Positions 9,300-18,364 of a stretch of 28,543 nucleotides of DNA are shown here, piece after piece. The first letter of the stretch is position 1. Each line of letters begins with the position of its first letter. The notes below the pieces were generated by a model that was not told the origin of the DNA, did not search any database, and saw nothing but the letters and a program-made list of their open reading frames with translations. Source of the DNA: Stemphylium vesicarium (lineage: Eukaryota; Ascomycota; Dothideomycetes; Pleosporales; Pleosporaceae); NCBI GenBank assembly GCA_004380135.1, contig QXCR01000258.1:1-28543 (forward strand), written 5' to 3'. A program made the position numbers and the translations under genes.

Positions 9300-9780
9300 T
9301 ATCTATATCTATAAGATATAGTAAGAATAGCGTAGGCGCTTTAAGTACTTTAAAGTTAATCTTTCTAATCTCTATAAAGACTTATATAGTATTAATAGAT
9401 ACTATAATCTTACTTTTACTAAATTTAATAGATATCTTTTTTACTATAGATATATCTACTATAACTATTAAATCTTCTTATATAAGTATAAGATATTATT
9501 CTTTACTAACTATAGATACGTTCGCGGCGTCTATATCTAGTAGGATTCCTTAATATATAGATCGTGTATAGTAGTCCTTAAGTAGAAACTATAACGCTAG
9601 TGCTAATAGCGCGTTCTAGTAGTATATATCGTCGCTAGAGATATAATATAAAAAAGCCTAGTCTATAAGGTATTACTCCTTAAAGAACTAGTATTTAAAG
9701 TATTACTAGTCGCTAGTATTATTATAGTTATTACTATCCTCGTAGTCTTCCTCCTCTCTCTAGCCTCTCTAGTTGTACTG
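9300..9780 (-). pseudogene. Copia-B protease/linker region, RIP-saturated
   Basis: This lies between the gag zinc knuckle and the integrase. On the minus strand short pieces such as LDIDAANVSIVSKE suggest the copia aspartic protease region (D-T-G-A-A-x-V-S-T), with Gly codons altered. The rest is nearly all A/T and cannot be read reliably. The call is mainly positional. Confidence 0.5.
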
Positions 9781-9829
9781 GCTGGTGTGCTTAATCCCCT
9801 TATACTCTGCTAGGTGTACTAAAAAATCC

Positions 9830-11700
9830 TTAGGGGGCTGTGCACCTGTAAAGTACAGTGTAGAGAAGAACTGCGTACGGGCAGCTTTGCGCTCTTCGTC
9901 TGTGTGGTTGGTAGACTAGCATCCTTCCTTCTGGCAAACGAAGCATTTCTTCCTCCAGCGTGGCTTGAACCCACTTCTATTATTGGCGCGCTGCTCGCCT
10001 CCTTGATATACGCCTCTTAATGCGCCTCTAGATGCACCTCTTAATGCGCCTCTATCTTGGAATCTACCCTAGATTCTTCTATTACCGCTATATTATTAGT
10101 CTAGGTAGTATTAATCCTCTATAACTATTTAGGCGGTATATTACTATATAAGATATATCTTTACTATAGAACGTAGATCTAAGAAGAGTCTCTTATAAAT
10201 AGTAGCTAGCTTAAATAGTGCTATCTTAAGTTCTAGAACTCTATAGTAGGCGTTAATAATAGTAGTGCGTAGGGCGTTCTTACTATTAAAGTTCTTCCTA
10301 AGCGCGCGTTAGCATAGCTATAGCTTATTAAGTAGGAGCTGTAGAACCTTATATAAGCCTTTCTTAGAGTTCTCTACGCGCGTGCGAGTAAAGGTTATAG
10401 TCGTCTAGTCCGTATAGTAGTGCTAATAATAGACGTTATGGTCGAAGTGGTTCTTAATTGCCGTGTACGCACTAGCAAAGCTGTCGTCTCTCTCTATAAC
10501 CTATATATAGAATGTCTCTACTCGTCTAGTAAGGATCTAGGGAAATACTGCGTAGAACTACTCTTCTTTTATATCTACCTACTAGTAGATGCTAAAGAAG
10601 ACCTTAATCTTATTATTAAGTAGGTTATACGTATTACTTATATACTTATTACTCTTATTCTAGAGTTTAGAGAACTACGTAATTATATTTACGTTAAGCT
10701 AGTTATTATAGGACTATCGCGGCGGTAGCGTCTTATATAGGTCGTAGGGAAGTTCAGGTGGTCTACCGGGTACGCCGATTGTCGGCTGTTGCAGAAATGG
10801 CGTGATTTCGTAATACGCCGTCGCTAGCGGTCGTATATAAGTTTGCGGTCGTATATAAGTTTGCGGTCGCCATTATTATAATTAGTCGCCTTGTGCCTAT
10901 TATTATCGAAGTTGGTGTCCTCTAAGCGCACTGCTTATGTATGGTGACACTGGATCGTCAGGGTTCTAGTGTACCGGTTATGGCTCCTGGCTTCGAGCGC
11001 CTTATCTTGCTTTGTACTGCTCGCCTTGTTGTAGGCCCTGAGAGACCTGCCACGACGGCGGTGGTTGCATGTGCGACTGCGGTTGACGTGTGTTAGTTAG
11101 TGGGCTAGCCTGCTGCGGTTATTCGGCTGCGGTGTTTATCCGTTGCGTATTCTATTAGCGTTTATACGCTCTTAACTAGTAGTCGAACTCTATCGCTTTA
11201 AACTCTATAGGGTCCTATTTAGAGGAGTTTTCTATAGCTAGTGTCTTATATATAGAATTAACTACCCTTATATAGTTATTACTAGTATAGATTCCTCTAT
11301 ATTATAGTACTATCTTAAGAGACTTTAGAGTATTTTACTTAACTTTAAAGAATATATCTTTTAACTATTTTTTAAAGTCTACTTTATAATTATTAAAAAA
11401 CTTATTATTCTAGACTATTACTACGTTATAGTCGTAGACTATCTTAGCGACTTAGGTTATTACATACGTCTTATTAGCGTCCTATAGTGTAGGTATATCC
11501 TATAGAGATGTATTAATAAAATTAAACGTAACTATATATAGGCAGTTTTGCATAAGATGCTCAGCGGTAAACTTTGCCTAAGAAGAAATAGCTTCATCGC
11601 GTACGCTTGTGCTGTGCTCTAATAGTTTGTTAAGTAGCTAATTCTAAGTATCCGCTGCGTCTATGACGCTTATGTCGCTTTAGTTGTCTGCTATCGTGCT
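9830..11700 (-). pseudogene. Copia-B gag with zinc knuckle
   Basis: From high to low coordinates on the minus strand: a Gln/Pro-rich stretch (QPPPSWQVSQGLQQGEQ near 11040; a duplicated QTYIRP at 10829-10864), ITPFLQQPTIGVPGRPPELP, a capsid-like block (DLLNNKIK, HYYTDWTTITFTRTRVENS, ALRKNFNSKNALRTTIINAY), then KKCFVCQKEGC-stop-STNHTDEE at 9904-9945. The last is the C-x2-C zinc knuckle of this fungal copia group with its Trp turned to a stop, but with Cys and His ligands intact. Gag forms the particle and binds element RNA. The exact start is not determinable; RIP is strong above 11160. Confidence 0.75.
10829..10864. repeat. 18-bp tandem duplication inside Copia-B gag
   Basis: GGTCGTATATAAGTTTGC occurs twice in a row (10829-10846, 10847-10864). 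It preserves frame and duplicates six residues in the Gln-rich part of gag. Both units are identical. Confidence 0.85.
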
Positions 11701-12025
11701 AGCGGTTATCGAAGCGTTTTTAGTATTAACGCGTTATTAGTGTTGTATAGCTAGTTAGTCGTTCCTAGCACTTATTATAGTCGTACGTGATTAGGTCGTT
11801 AAGAGACGTTTATATAGTTATATTATAATACGTTACTAACGCGCTATAATTAAGCTTTAGCCTAAATTATTAGCTATAGAGGGAGGTTTTAATTACTATA
11901 TATTATCTCTACCTCGCTCTATTCTTAGCATATATGCCTTATCCTAAGATTTCTTACGTTAAGGTTTTAATAGTCTATCTTTTCTACTTTACTATCTATA
12001 ATTACCTTAAGTAATTACTAATTAG
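11701..12025. other. Copia-B 5' leader, RIP-saturated
   Basis: The region between the presumed gag N-terminus and the 5' LTR at 12026. It is TA-rich with no legible protein. The primer-binding site should abut 12025 but is too altered to match to a tRNA. Confidence 0.45.
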
Positions 12026-12268
12026 TATTAGAAGGCTTATTAGTAATAAAAGGAAATAATTATAAATGTATACTATCTTAGTAATAGGTTTAATTATTAT
12101 ATTCTCTCTTTAAAGCTGTCTCTACTATATAGGTTGTTAGATCCCTACGAACGTTGCTCGGCCTAGTTCGTACCAACCACGGTACACAGCTCTGTCCGTA
12201 CCAGCGACGGTACACAGCTCTGTCCGTCCCAGCCACGGTACACAGCTCTGGCTGTGACAATTCCCACA
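12026..12268 (-). repeat. Copia-B 5' LTR, RIP-mutated on its inner half only
   Basis: Same 243-bp length as 6058-6300. The inner ~125 bp (12026-12150) are heavily changed (TGTTGGAAGG is TATTAGAAGG) whereas the outer half, including the 28-bp tandem units, is nearly identical to the 3' LTR. It is followed by GTTAT at 12269. Confidence 0.92.
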
Positions 12269-13917
12269 GTTATCTAATTTTTTATATAATCTCTTAACTT
12301 TTAAATTTTATCTTAATAAGAGAACTTTATCTCTCTTCTTAAAAATTAATCTCTTAATTCTTTACTTATTTACGCTTTAAGATATTATAAGATTCTTTTA
12401 AGCTATATTCTTACTTAGTCCTTTATAGAGTTCTTATATAAAATAGGCTTTATTATCTATACTTACTATAATACTTTCTATATTCTTTAGATTTTAATAA
12501 GTAATTAGCTTATATCTATAATTTATATAGTGTAGTAGGTATTTCGTAGTTACTAACTTCGTGCTATTATAGGCTCATTATGCTATTAGTAAGAGTTTAA
12601 CCTAGTTATCTTATAGCTTATTAGCGTATATCCTTAGATACTATTCTAGCATCTAGTTTATTTATTCTATCTAGCTATCTATTTTAGGGTAAAGGCTAGT
12701 CGATAGCTTCTTCTTTATACCTAATTTTGCTAGGAATGTGTCCTAATACTTACACGTGAATAGTTTATTATAATTAGTAATAAACTCTTTAGGTATCCTG
12801 TGCTCTAATACTAGTGCTTTAGAGACCTCATACGCGCATTTATCTACTATAATAGTTTCTTTAGTAGGCACTAACTTTGCTCCCTTAGTTAATTAACACA
12901 CAATTACTAGGATTATATTATAGAGTCTTCCTAATTCTAGTTTTAATAATTTTAGAAGCTTTATAATAAAGTCTATTATTACGCTAGTCTATAGTCGTTT
13001 TAGCGGCTATAAGGGTTATAGTAGGCTATAGAGCTTATATCTCTTAGGCTTATTCTAATAATATACTAAATAGTTATCTAGGGTATTCTACACCTACGCT
13101 TATAAGTGTGGTATAGCGAATACCTTTCTTAGTTATCTAACTATTTCTTTTACTCCTATACATCTATATTCTAGGGACTCGTATAGTTTCGTGATGAGTT
13201 CCTATCTTATTTATAGGGGTACGTATGTCCGTTCTTGCTAGACCATACTTCGGTACTCCTTTTCGTCTTGCAACAGTTCATTGGAGCCGTTTGCCTCGGG
13301 CTCGAACTGCCAGTTGGCTGCTTTCTGCTGCCATTGCTGTTGTAGCGTTTCTACCTGCTCGGCCACCTTGGCTATTCTAGCCAGTTCCGGCTGGTTGTTC
13401 TTAAGACTGCCATCGGGCATCTCCTTGAGTACTACGTCATGTGGTTCTTTATAACCTTCTTCTCGTAGGTTAAATCTTTAGCTTAGAGCGTTTACTACTT
13501 TATTAAGTAATTTAGCTTAGTAAGTAATCTTAAAGTTAAACTAAGAGAGTATCTTAGCTTATTAGACTTATCTTCTATTAAGCTTCTTAGTTATTATAAA
13601 GCTTATTAAGTTCTAGTAATTAGAAAATACCTTAATCTAGTCTAGAAGTCTTAATAAGTATACTTTTTATTATTTAAAGATATTAACTACTCTAAGTAGT
13701 TCCTTATTATAAATATTATAGTTAAGTTCTACTCTAAAGAACTTTGTAGAATAGTAGAATACTAGTCTCTATTTCCTATTATTATATAGCTATAACAATA
13801 TAGCGCCTAGTGCGTAGTCTAACGCGTTAGTCTCTACTCGTGCTTTTTATCTAGGGTCGTATATTTCGAGTATGGGGGCCTTAAGAAATACCTACTTAAT
13901 CTAATTAAAAGTATCTT
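12269..13917 (-). pseudogene. Gypsy-1 pol: RNase H and integrase (piece 1 of 3)
   Basis: From 13917 downward on the minus strand: IYDPR, ARVETNALDYALGAI (RNase H motif with T-D-A-S-D changed to T-N-A-L-D, codon 13826-13828), KFFRVELNYNIYNKELL, FNFKITY, a short GC-rich linker (13230-13445), then the Ty3/gypsy integrase: YVPL, RKVFAIPHL, NKPKRYKLYSLL, VIIDFIIKL, LVIVC-stop-LTKGAKLVPT, GIPKEFI-like HRIPKEFITNYNKLF (catalytic Asp of T-D-R-D changed to Asn), KLSTSLYPKIDSQIE and YYLRIYANK, ending KKLDN at the Copia-B insertion. Reverse transcriptase and gag are missing because the sequence above 13918 is unrelated. Stops are all RIP-type. Confidence 0.9.
13230..13445 (-). other. unmutated linker within Gypsy-1 pol
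   Basis: About 215 bp of normal base composition embedded in TA-saturated pol. On the minus strand it encodes an uninterrupted, Gln/Glu-rich linker (EPHDVVLKEMPDG through DEKEYRSMV) joining RNase H to integrase in the same frame as both. The linker of gypsy elements is variable, so it may have lacked a partner copy for RIP to recognise. Confidence 0.75.
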
Positions 13918-14575
13918 TGTTGGAAGGCTCACTAGTGATGAAAGGAAATAACTATAAATGCATGCTGTCTTGGTAATAGGTTCGATTGTCGTGTTCTCTC
14001 TTCAAAGCTGTCTCTGCTATATAGGTTGTCGGATCCCCACGAACGTTGCTCGGCCTGGTTCGTACCAACCACGGTACACAGCTCTGTCCGTACCAGCGTG
14101 TTACGGCCCAGCCGCACCAGATCACCTCGAAGCAACCAGAGCCAGTCATCGGTATGACTTTCAGCGTTAGCAGGACGTGCGGCGCGGTTACTACGCCACA
14201 TGTCACGTGACTGCTCGAAGTGCTCAGTAGTCTTGGCACACCGAGCAGGACTGAGCAGTGCTTAGTGATTAGTACCTCTTGGTAGAACTGAGCAACTAAG
14301 CAACCTACATTTATTAAGTATATAGCTACTAGATAGCGCACTCTTATAGTCGCTATATTTAACTTTAAAATCTAAGAATTAGTACTTAATTCTTAAACTC
14401 TTAAGTTATTTATTAATCTTTATATTATGCTTAACTTATCTCGTCTATCACGCGCCTAGCTCATTCCCGAGAACCAACCCTAGGACCCTCTAAGGACGGA
14501 CCTTCACACAGCGACGGTACACAGCTCTGTCCGTCCCAGCCACGGTACACAGCTCTGGCTGTGACAATTCCCACA
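13918..14575. repeat. third Copia-B LTR, split by a solo LTR, no target duplication
   Basis: 13918-14098 and 14509-14575 together reconstitute the 243-bp LTR once the 410-bp insert and one CAGCG copy are removed. It carries no RIP. Its flanks are ATCTT (left) and CTAAA (right), so no target duplication. The left flank is Gypsy-1 pol, the right flank the arm of a pogo-like element, which suggests an LTR left by recombination between two different insertions. Confidence 0.9.
14099..14508 (+). repeat. 410-bp solo LTR of a Gypsy-2-related family, target duplication CAGCG
   Basis: Runs from TGTTACGGCCCAGC to ACGGACCTTCACA and is flanked by CAGCG at 14094-14098 and 14509-14513. About 190 bp at its right (14320-14508) are the reverse complement of the LTRs at 21574 and 28044. 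The left ~220 bp are diverged and carry no RIP, while 14311-14450 is RIP-saturated. A GTCACGTGAC palindrome is at 14202-14211. Confidence 0.9.
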
Positions 14576-15001
14576 CTAAAAGCAAAAGTAGTATTATAGA
14601 TAATAAGTAAAGGCCTCTTCTAGATAAAAGATGTAATATTAGTACTAATAGTTATATAAGCTAAAGGTTAATAATTAGCGTAGAGCGCGTAGGTTACGTA
14701 ATATATTATTCTACTAAGAATAACTATCCTACTAAAATAGAGATAGTAGGTAGTAAAGAGATAGACTACTATTATAACTATCTTATAGAAGGGCGTATCT
14801 AAGAGATAGATAGAATAGTAATAGCCTTAGTAATAAAGATATAAGAATAGAAAGATTTTATTATTTCTTTTATTATAGTTAACTCTTATAGTTATATCTC
14901 TTACTTAGATTACTAACTAGTTATTCTATTACTTATATAGAATTAAATTATCTTTACTTAAATACCTACTATCTTACTTAGTTGCTAGATAACTCTATAG
15001 A

Positions 15002-16967
15002 CTAACCGCCATATAATACCTCGCCTGCCTTAGTACGGACCAGGAATAGAGAAGTATCGCCGAACCCCGTATAACACAAGGCAAGCAGGCCAGCTATGCA
15101 GCCAAAGCAAAACAACAGCAATTACTCAGCCCACAATAAGAATTTGAACTTGTCAAATACATAAAAAGATGTAGCAGGAGAGGCTTAGCACCTATGCGAG
15201 ATATAATAAAAAAAATTATAAGTGCTATAGTAAAATAAGAGGTTTCTAAGAGCTAAATTATTCATTTTTTATACTATTATTCTAATAAACTTACTACTAA
15301 ATTAAGCGCTAAAATTAATCGCGATAGGTATAAGGCTAATAGTAGTAGTAGATATAAAGCCTACTTTAATCTACTTTATTTATGTCAGGCCGGGTCAGGC
15401 CAGATGACGATATATACTATCCTGCACCATGATCAGTAGTTCACTGATCATACGTACCTTTTTGGTTGCATGGCGTACTGGTGCAGGGCTGCGTCCTGAC
15501 AATTTAAAGATAAAAGAATACAATATTAATAAGCGTAAAATCTATAATATAGATAAGAAGGGCTTCTTTATTAGCTATGGCATTCGCTTAAAAAGGATCT
15601 TTAGTAAGGCTTCTTAGGCTTAAAAACGACGCTGGGTAGCGCTATAGGATAGCAATAGGGAATGGGTTACGCTGCTGGCCTGCGTATGCGCTTCCGGCGA
15701 TGCATTGCCACCCGCACTCATCTATCAAGGCACGGCTGGCATACAATCAAGCTGGGTTGACGATCTGATGGCCGAACAACACTAGGTTTTCGTCGCCAAC
15801 TCGCCGACAGGATGGACTAATAACGAACTTAGTCTTGCCTGGCTCCAGCAGGTCTTCAATCGCTATACAGCAGCCAAAGTAAGGCGTCGATGGCGATTAC
15901 TCATCCTTGACGGCCACGGTAGCCACCTTATAGCCGAATTTATCGATTTCTGCGACGCCAATCGCATCCTACTAGCCATCTTTCCTCCCCATTCAACCCA
16001 CAGCCTCCAGCCACTCGATGTCGTACTATTCTCGCCGCTCTCGCGTCACTATACCTCTAAACTCAACCGCAGCCTACAGCGATCGCAAGGCATCACGAGA
16101 GTCACAAAACGCGACTTCTACAGCAACTTTTGGCCGGCGTGGAGCTCTACAATAACCCTCGATAGCATTTTGCAGAGTTTTCGCGCTACAGGCGTGTGGC
16201 CGATGGAGGCAGACGCTGTGCTAAAACGCTTCAACAACCACCCACAAAAAGACGATATAGACTCAGAAATCGGAGAGCACGGTAGTGGCGATAGCTGGGT
16301 TCAGCCCCGAAAAGTTTTTGACGCTGCGGTCGCTAACAAGGCAAAAGTTGAAGCTAAACAGCTGGCTCAGAGCCTACACTCGCTACAGGTCAACAACGAG
16401 CTACTCCACACCCGATTGAGCGATGTAGAGGGCCAACTCAACACCAAAAATAAGCGGCATACGAGGTCTACAACCCTGGCTACACAAGACAGCAACAAGC
16501 CTAACGGCGGCGCGGTTTTCCTAAGTCCTAGAAAGCTCCGCGAGTGCCGCGAGCGCGAGGCTACAAAACACCATGAAGCCGAGCAGCTACAACTCCAAAA
16601 GTTTCGCGATAGAGACCTCAAAGCCGCGGCAACGTTATACAAAAAGCAGCAAGCAGAAGCTGCAAAGGCTGCTCGATTGCGCGCAAAAGAGGAGCGAGAT
16701 CAGGCCAAAAAACAGCGGGCTGCAGAGCTAGCTGAGCGCCGGGCACTCAAAAAGCAGCAACGCGACGCTGCAACCACACAAAAATCTCGCGATAGAGGCA
16801 ATAGCAGTAAGCGAAAAGCCTCACACAAATCCGATCAAAATCTAGCTAAGCGTCGTCGTGCTGTTGCTGCTACAAGCCAGCCTGACGCTGGTCCAGCAGT
16901 TGCGTCTCCCCCACCCAAAATCAGCGCGCGCGGCCGCAAAATCAAGACGCTAGTAAGATACAGATAG
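15002..16967 (+). pseudogene. pogo-like transposase (HTH + DDE_1), interrupted and RIP-stopped
   Basis: The N-terminal part (frame 2, 15002-15382) reads QGKQASYAAKAKQQQLLSPQ, EFELVKYIKRCSRRGLAPMR and SSSRYKAYFNLL, the helix-turn-helix/CENP-B type DNA-binding half of fungal pogo transposases. The rest (frame 3, 15507-16967) carries IYNIDKKGF (D1, 15552-15554), ANSPTGWTNNEL, LLILDGHGSH (D2, 15909-15911), FPPHSTHSLQPLDVV (D3, 16017-16019), FRATGVWPMEADAV, and a long Lys/Arg/Ala-rich coiled tail ending at TAG 16965. The D-D-D triad is intact. Stops at 15615, 15621, 15645 and 15783 replace Gln; others are in the N-terminal half (15014, 15047, 15137). A 119-bp insertion plus 5-bp duplication at 15383-15506 causes the frame change. 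The last 780 bp are open and almost RIP-free. The start codon upstream of 15002 is unclear. Confidence 0.92.
15383..15501. mobile_element. 119-bp LTR-like mini-element, target duplication ATTTA
   Basis: Begins TGTCAGGCCGGGTCAGGC and ends GCGTCCTGACA (7-bp inverted ends TGTCAGG/CCTGACA), flanked by ATTTA at 15378-15382 and 15502-15506. Insert plus duplication is 124 bp, exactly explaining the +1 frame change in the transposase. TG...CA ends and a 5-bp duplication fit a very short solo LTR (TRIM/SMART-sized); a small terminal-inverted-repeat element is an alternative. It contains TGATCAGTAGTTCACTGATCA, a near-perfect palindrome. No RIP. Confidence 0.85.
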
Positions 16968-17354
16968 CTTAAATAAAGCGCAATAGTCTACAAATTAATA
17001 TACTAAGTTTTCTCGCAATAATCGCTTTTGTACGTGGCTTTATAGCTTAATTTTTCTATCGTCCAAAATACTGATGGGGCGGGCGGCACGCGAACATGGG
17101 CATTACGCGCGCACGGACTGTAATAAGAGAAGTAATAAAACCTTTTGTCGCAGGCCAAGCGCTGTCGGGAACCCTATTACTAATAACGCCGTGCGATGAC
17201 GTTTACATGTGCTCAGCTAGGATGCTACATTCAATACAACATGCACTCTTTTCTAGTTTTTCTGTCCACAATACTCGCACCCGACCGTACGACACCTTTC
17301 TATTCTTATATCCTCATCGCTAAGTCCTGTGTCCTCCCGTGCCTCCCTGCTAAG
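16968..17354. other. 3' region of the pogo-like element, no gene seen
   Basis: Follows the transposase stop; AATAAA occurs at 16972-16977 and could serve polyadenylation. The rest is of mixed composition with a GC-rich GGGGCGGGCGGCACGCG at about 17075. Short open frames here show no recognisable family. Confidence 0.4.
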
Positions 17355-17502
17355 TAGGAGGTTTAGGAGGGTGCTGGCCTCTCTTTATATAGTGGCCTCC
17401 CGGAGGCTCTGTCTTGGCGGGATGCTAGTCACGTGATCCGTGCGCCTCGCGCTAATCATTACCTGACGGTTTGTGCGACTATTGGTTGCCAACGTCGCAT
17501 CC

Positions 17503-17724
17503 TGTAAGGGGCTACGCCTAGGGCTAGTAGCAACGCTCAAGGAGCATTCACCTCGGGATAACAAGATTGTATTCGATAGCGAGCTAGGCTTCTAGGCTAC
17601 GTGGCTATCTATATATGTGGGCGGAGAAACAATATTGCGATCGGCAGATCGGTAATCGGAGCGGGCAGGAGAAACACCGAGGTCGTAGACGAGAACAAGA
17701 GGGCAAGGGCTCTAGCCCATTACA
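17503..17724. repeat. solo LTR, 222 bp, copy 2, target duplication CATCC
   Basis: Same ends and length as 5782-6003. Perfect CATCC duplication at 17498-17502 and 17725-17729. About seven differences from copy 1, five of them transitions. It interrupts the right arm of the pogo-like element: removing it joins ...CGTCGCATCC to TTCGTCCAGG, matching the left arm. No RIP. Confidence 0.94.
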
Positions 17725-17775
17725 CATCCTTCGTCCAGGAGAGGCCTTTACTTGTTATCTATAACACTTATAGTC

Positions 17776-18028
17776 TAGTCTAGTTTATAGGGACCTTAGG
17801 GTACTTTAATATTACTAAATAGCTAAGATAATAAAGTCTTTTACTTAATCTTAATCTATACTATAGTATAAGAGCTACTATAAAATTAGTTAAATATTAT
17901 AGAGTAGTAAAAGGCTAGTATTCTCGTCTCGTTAGAAGTATAGGTTTCTAGCAAATCTTCATTCTATGCGCACTTTCTAACTTTTGATTGACTAGACTCA
18001 CCATATCGTTCCTATCTACTTTGGTGTC
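17776..18028. other. RIP-saturated spacer ending at about 17950
   Basis: 17776-17950 is TA-rich with no readable frame; from about 17950 the composition becomes normal. This marks the left edge of the gene-bearing island. Confidence 0.5.
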
Positions 18029-18235
18029 CTGCAGAAGCTTTATGGGTGTGCGCCGGAGTAACAGATGACCAAGGTTGAAGTAACAGAACATTTACAGTTT
18101 GGCGTAATAGAGCAAAATGCAGAGCAATCAGGTGTTTGAAATTGTTTTTATTGGATGGCAGTAGCGATGCAGGGCCTGTAACTTCGGTCAGCACCCTACG
18201 GTAGACTGTATTACCCACTCACAAAGCTTCTGCAG
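18029..18235. repeat. candidate 207-bp MITE
   Basis: CTGCAGAAGCTTTATGGGTG at 18029 is mirrored by CACAAAGCTTCTGCAG ending at 18235 (two mismatches over about 20 bp). The interior is non-coding, with GTAACAG-type short repeats. The termini might extend outward through TGGT/ACCA. No unambiguous target duplication, so the class is open. Confidence 0.5.
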
Positions 18236-18298
18236 TTTACCATAGTAGGCGCCCAAGCAGGCCTTTGCAGTCTCAAAAGCGCAGCGAAGGACACAGAA

Positions 18299-18364
18299 AT
18301 TGCCCAGCGATTGCCCAGCGATTGCCCAGCGATTGCCCAGCGATTGCCCAGCGATTGCCAAGCA
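18299..18364. repeat. 11-bp minisatellite, six units
   Basis: ATTGCCCAGCG is repeated five times without error (18299-18353), followed by a degenerate sixth unit (18354-18364). It lies about 330 bp upstream of the oxidoreductase start. Confidence 0.93.

Larger units (their letters stand above)
6058..12268 (-). mobile_element. Copia-B: full-length Ty1/copia retrotransposon, RIP-inactivated
   Basis: Two 243-bp LTRs (6058-6300, 12026-12268) bound a 5.7-kb interior. GTTAT occurs immediately outside both ends (6053-6057, 12269-12273), a perfect 5-bp target duplication. The interior is coded on the minus strand: gag with a zinc knuckle, protease, integrase, reverse transcriptase and RNase H, in the copia order. 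Total length is 6211 bp, usual for the group. All domains carry RIP stops and catalytic changes. GC-richer patches survive at about 7040-7200, 8100-8730, 9780-10080 and 10740-11160. Confidence 0.95.
14585..17775 (+). mobile_element. pogo-like DNA transposon with long inverted arms (ends approximate)
   Basis: The reverse complement of roughly 14585-14790 aligns with 17355-17502 plus 17725-17775 (the 222-bp solo LTR removed), nearly all differences being C/T or G/A. The outermost shared part is AGTATTATAGATAATAAGTA on the left and TTGTTATCTATAACACT on the right. The left arm is RIP-saturated, the right arm is not. A transposase pseudogene lies between. A TA follows the right end but a matching TA on the left is ambiguous by one base, so exact ends are unresolved. 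Confidence 0.65.

Noticed and set aside
10420..10623. 67-codon plus-strand ORF
   Set aside because: It lies antisense to the Copia-B capsid region and has no recognisable motif.
13932..14341. 89- and 129-codon minus-strand ORFs across the LTR junction
   Set aside because: They read through a Copia-B LTR and an inserted solo LTR; chance open frames in non-coding DNA.
16367..16642. 91-codon minus-strand ORF
   Set aside because: Antisense shadow of the charged C-terminal tail of the transposase.
17096..17323. 75-codon ORF after the pogo transposase
   Set aside because: No motif, lies in the 3' region of the element; length is compatible with chance.
18299..18364. CRISPR-like array
   Set aside because: Units are 11 bp, directly adjacent, without spacers; it is a simple minisatellite in eukaryotic DNA.
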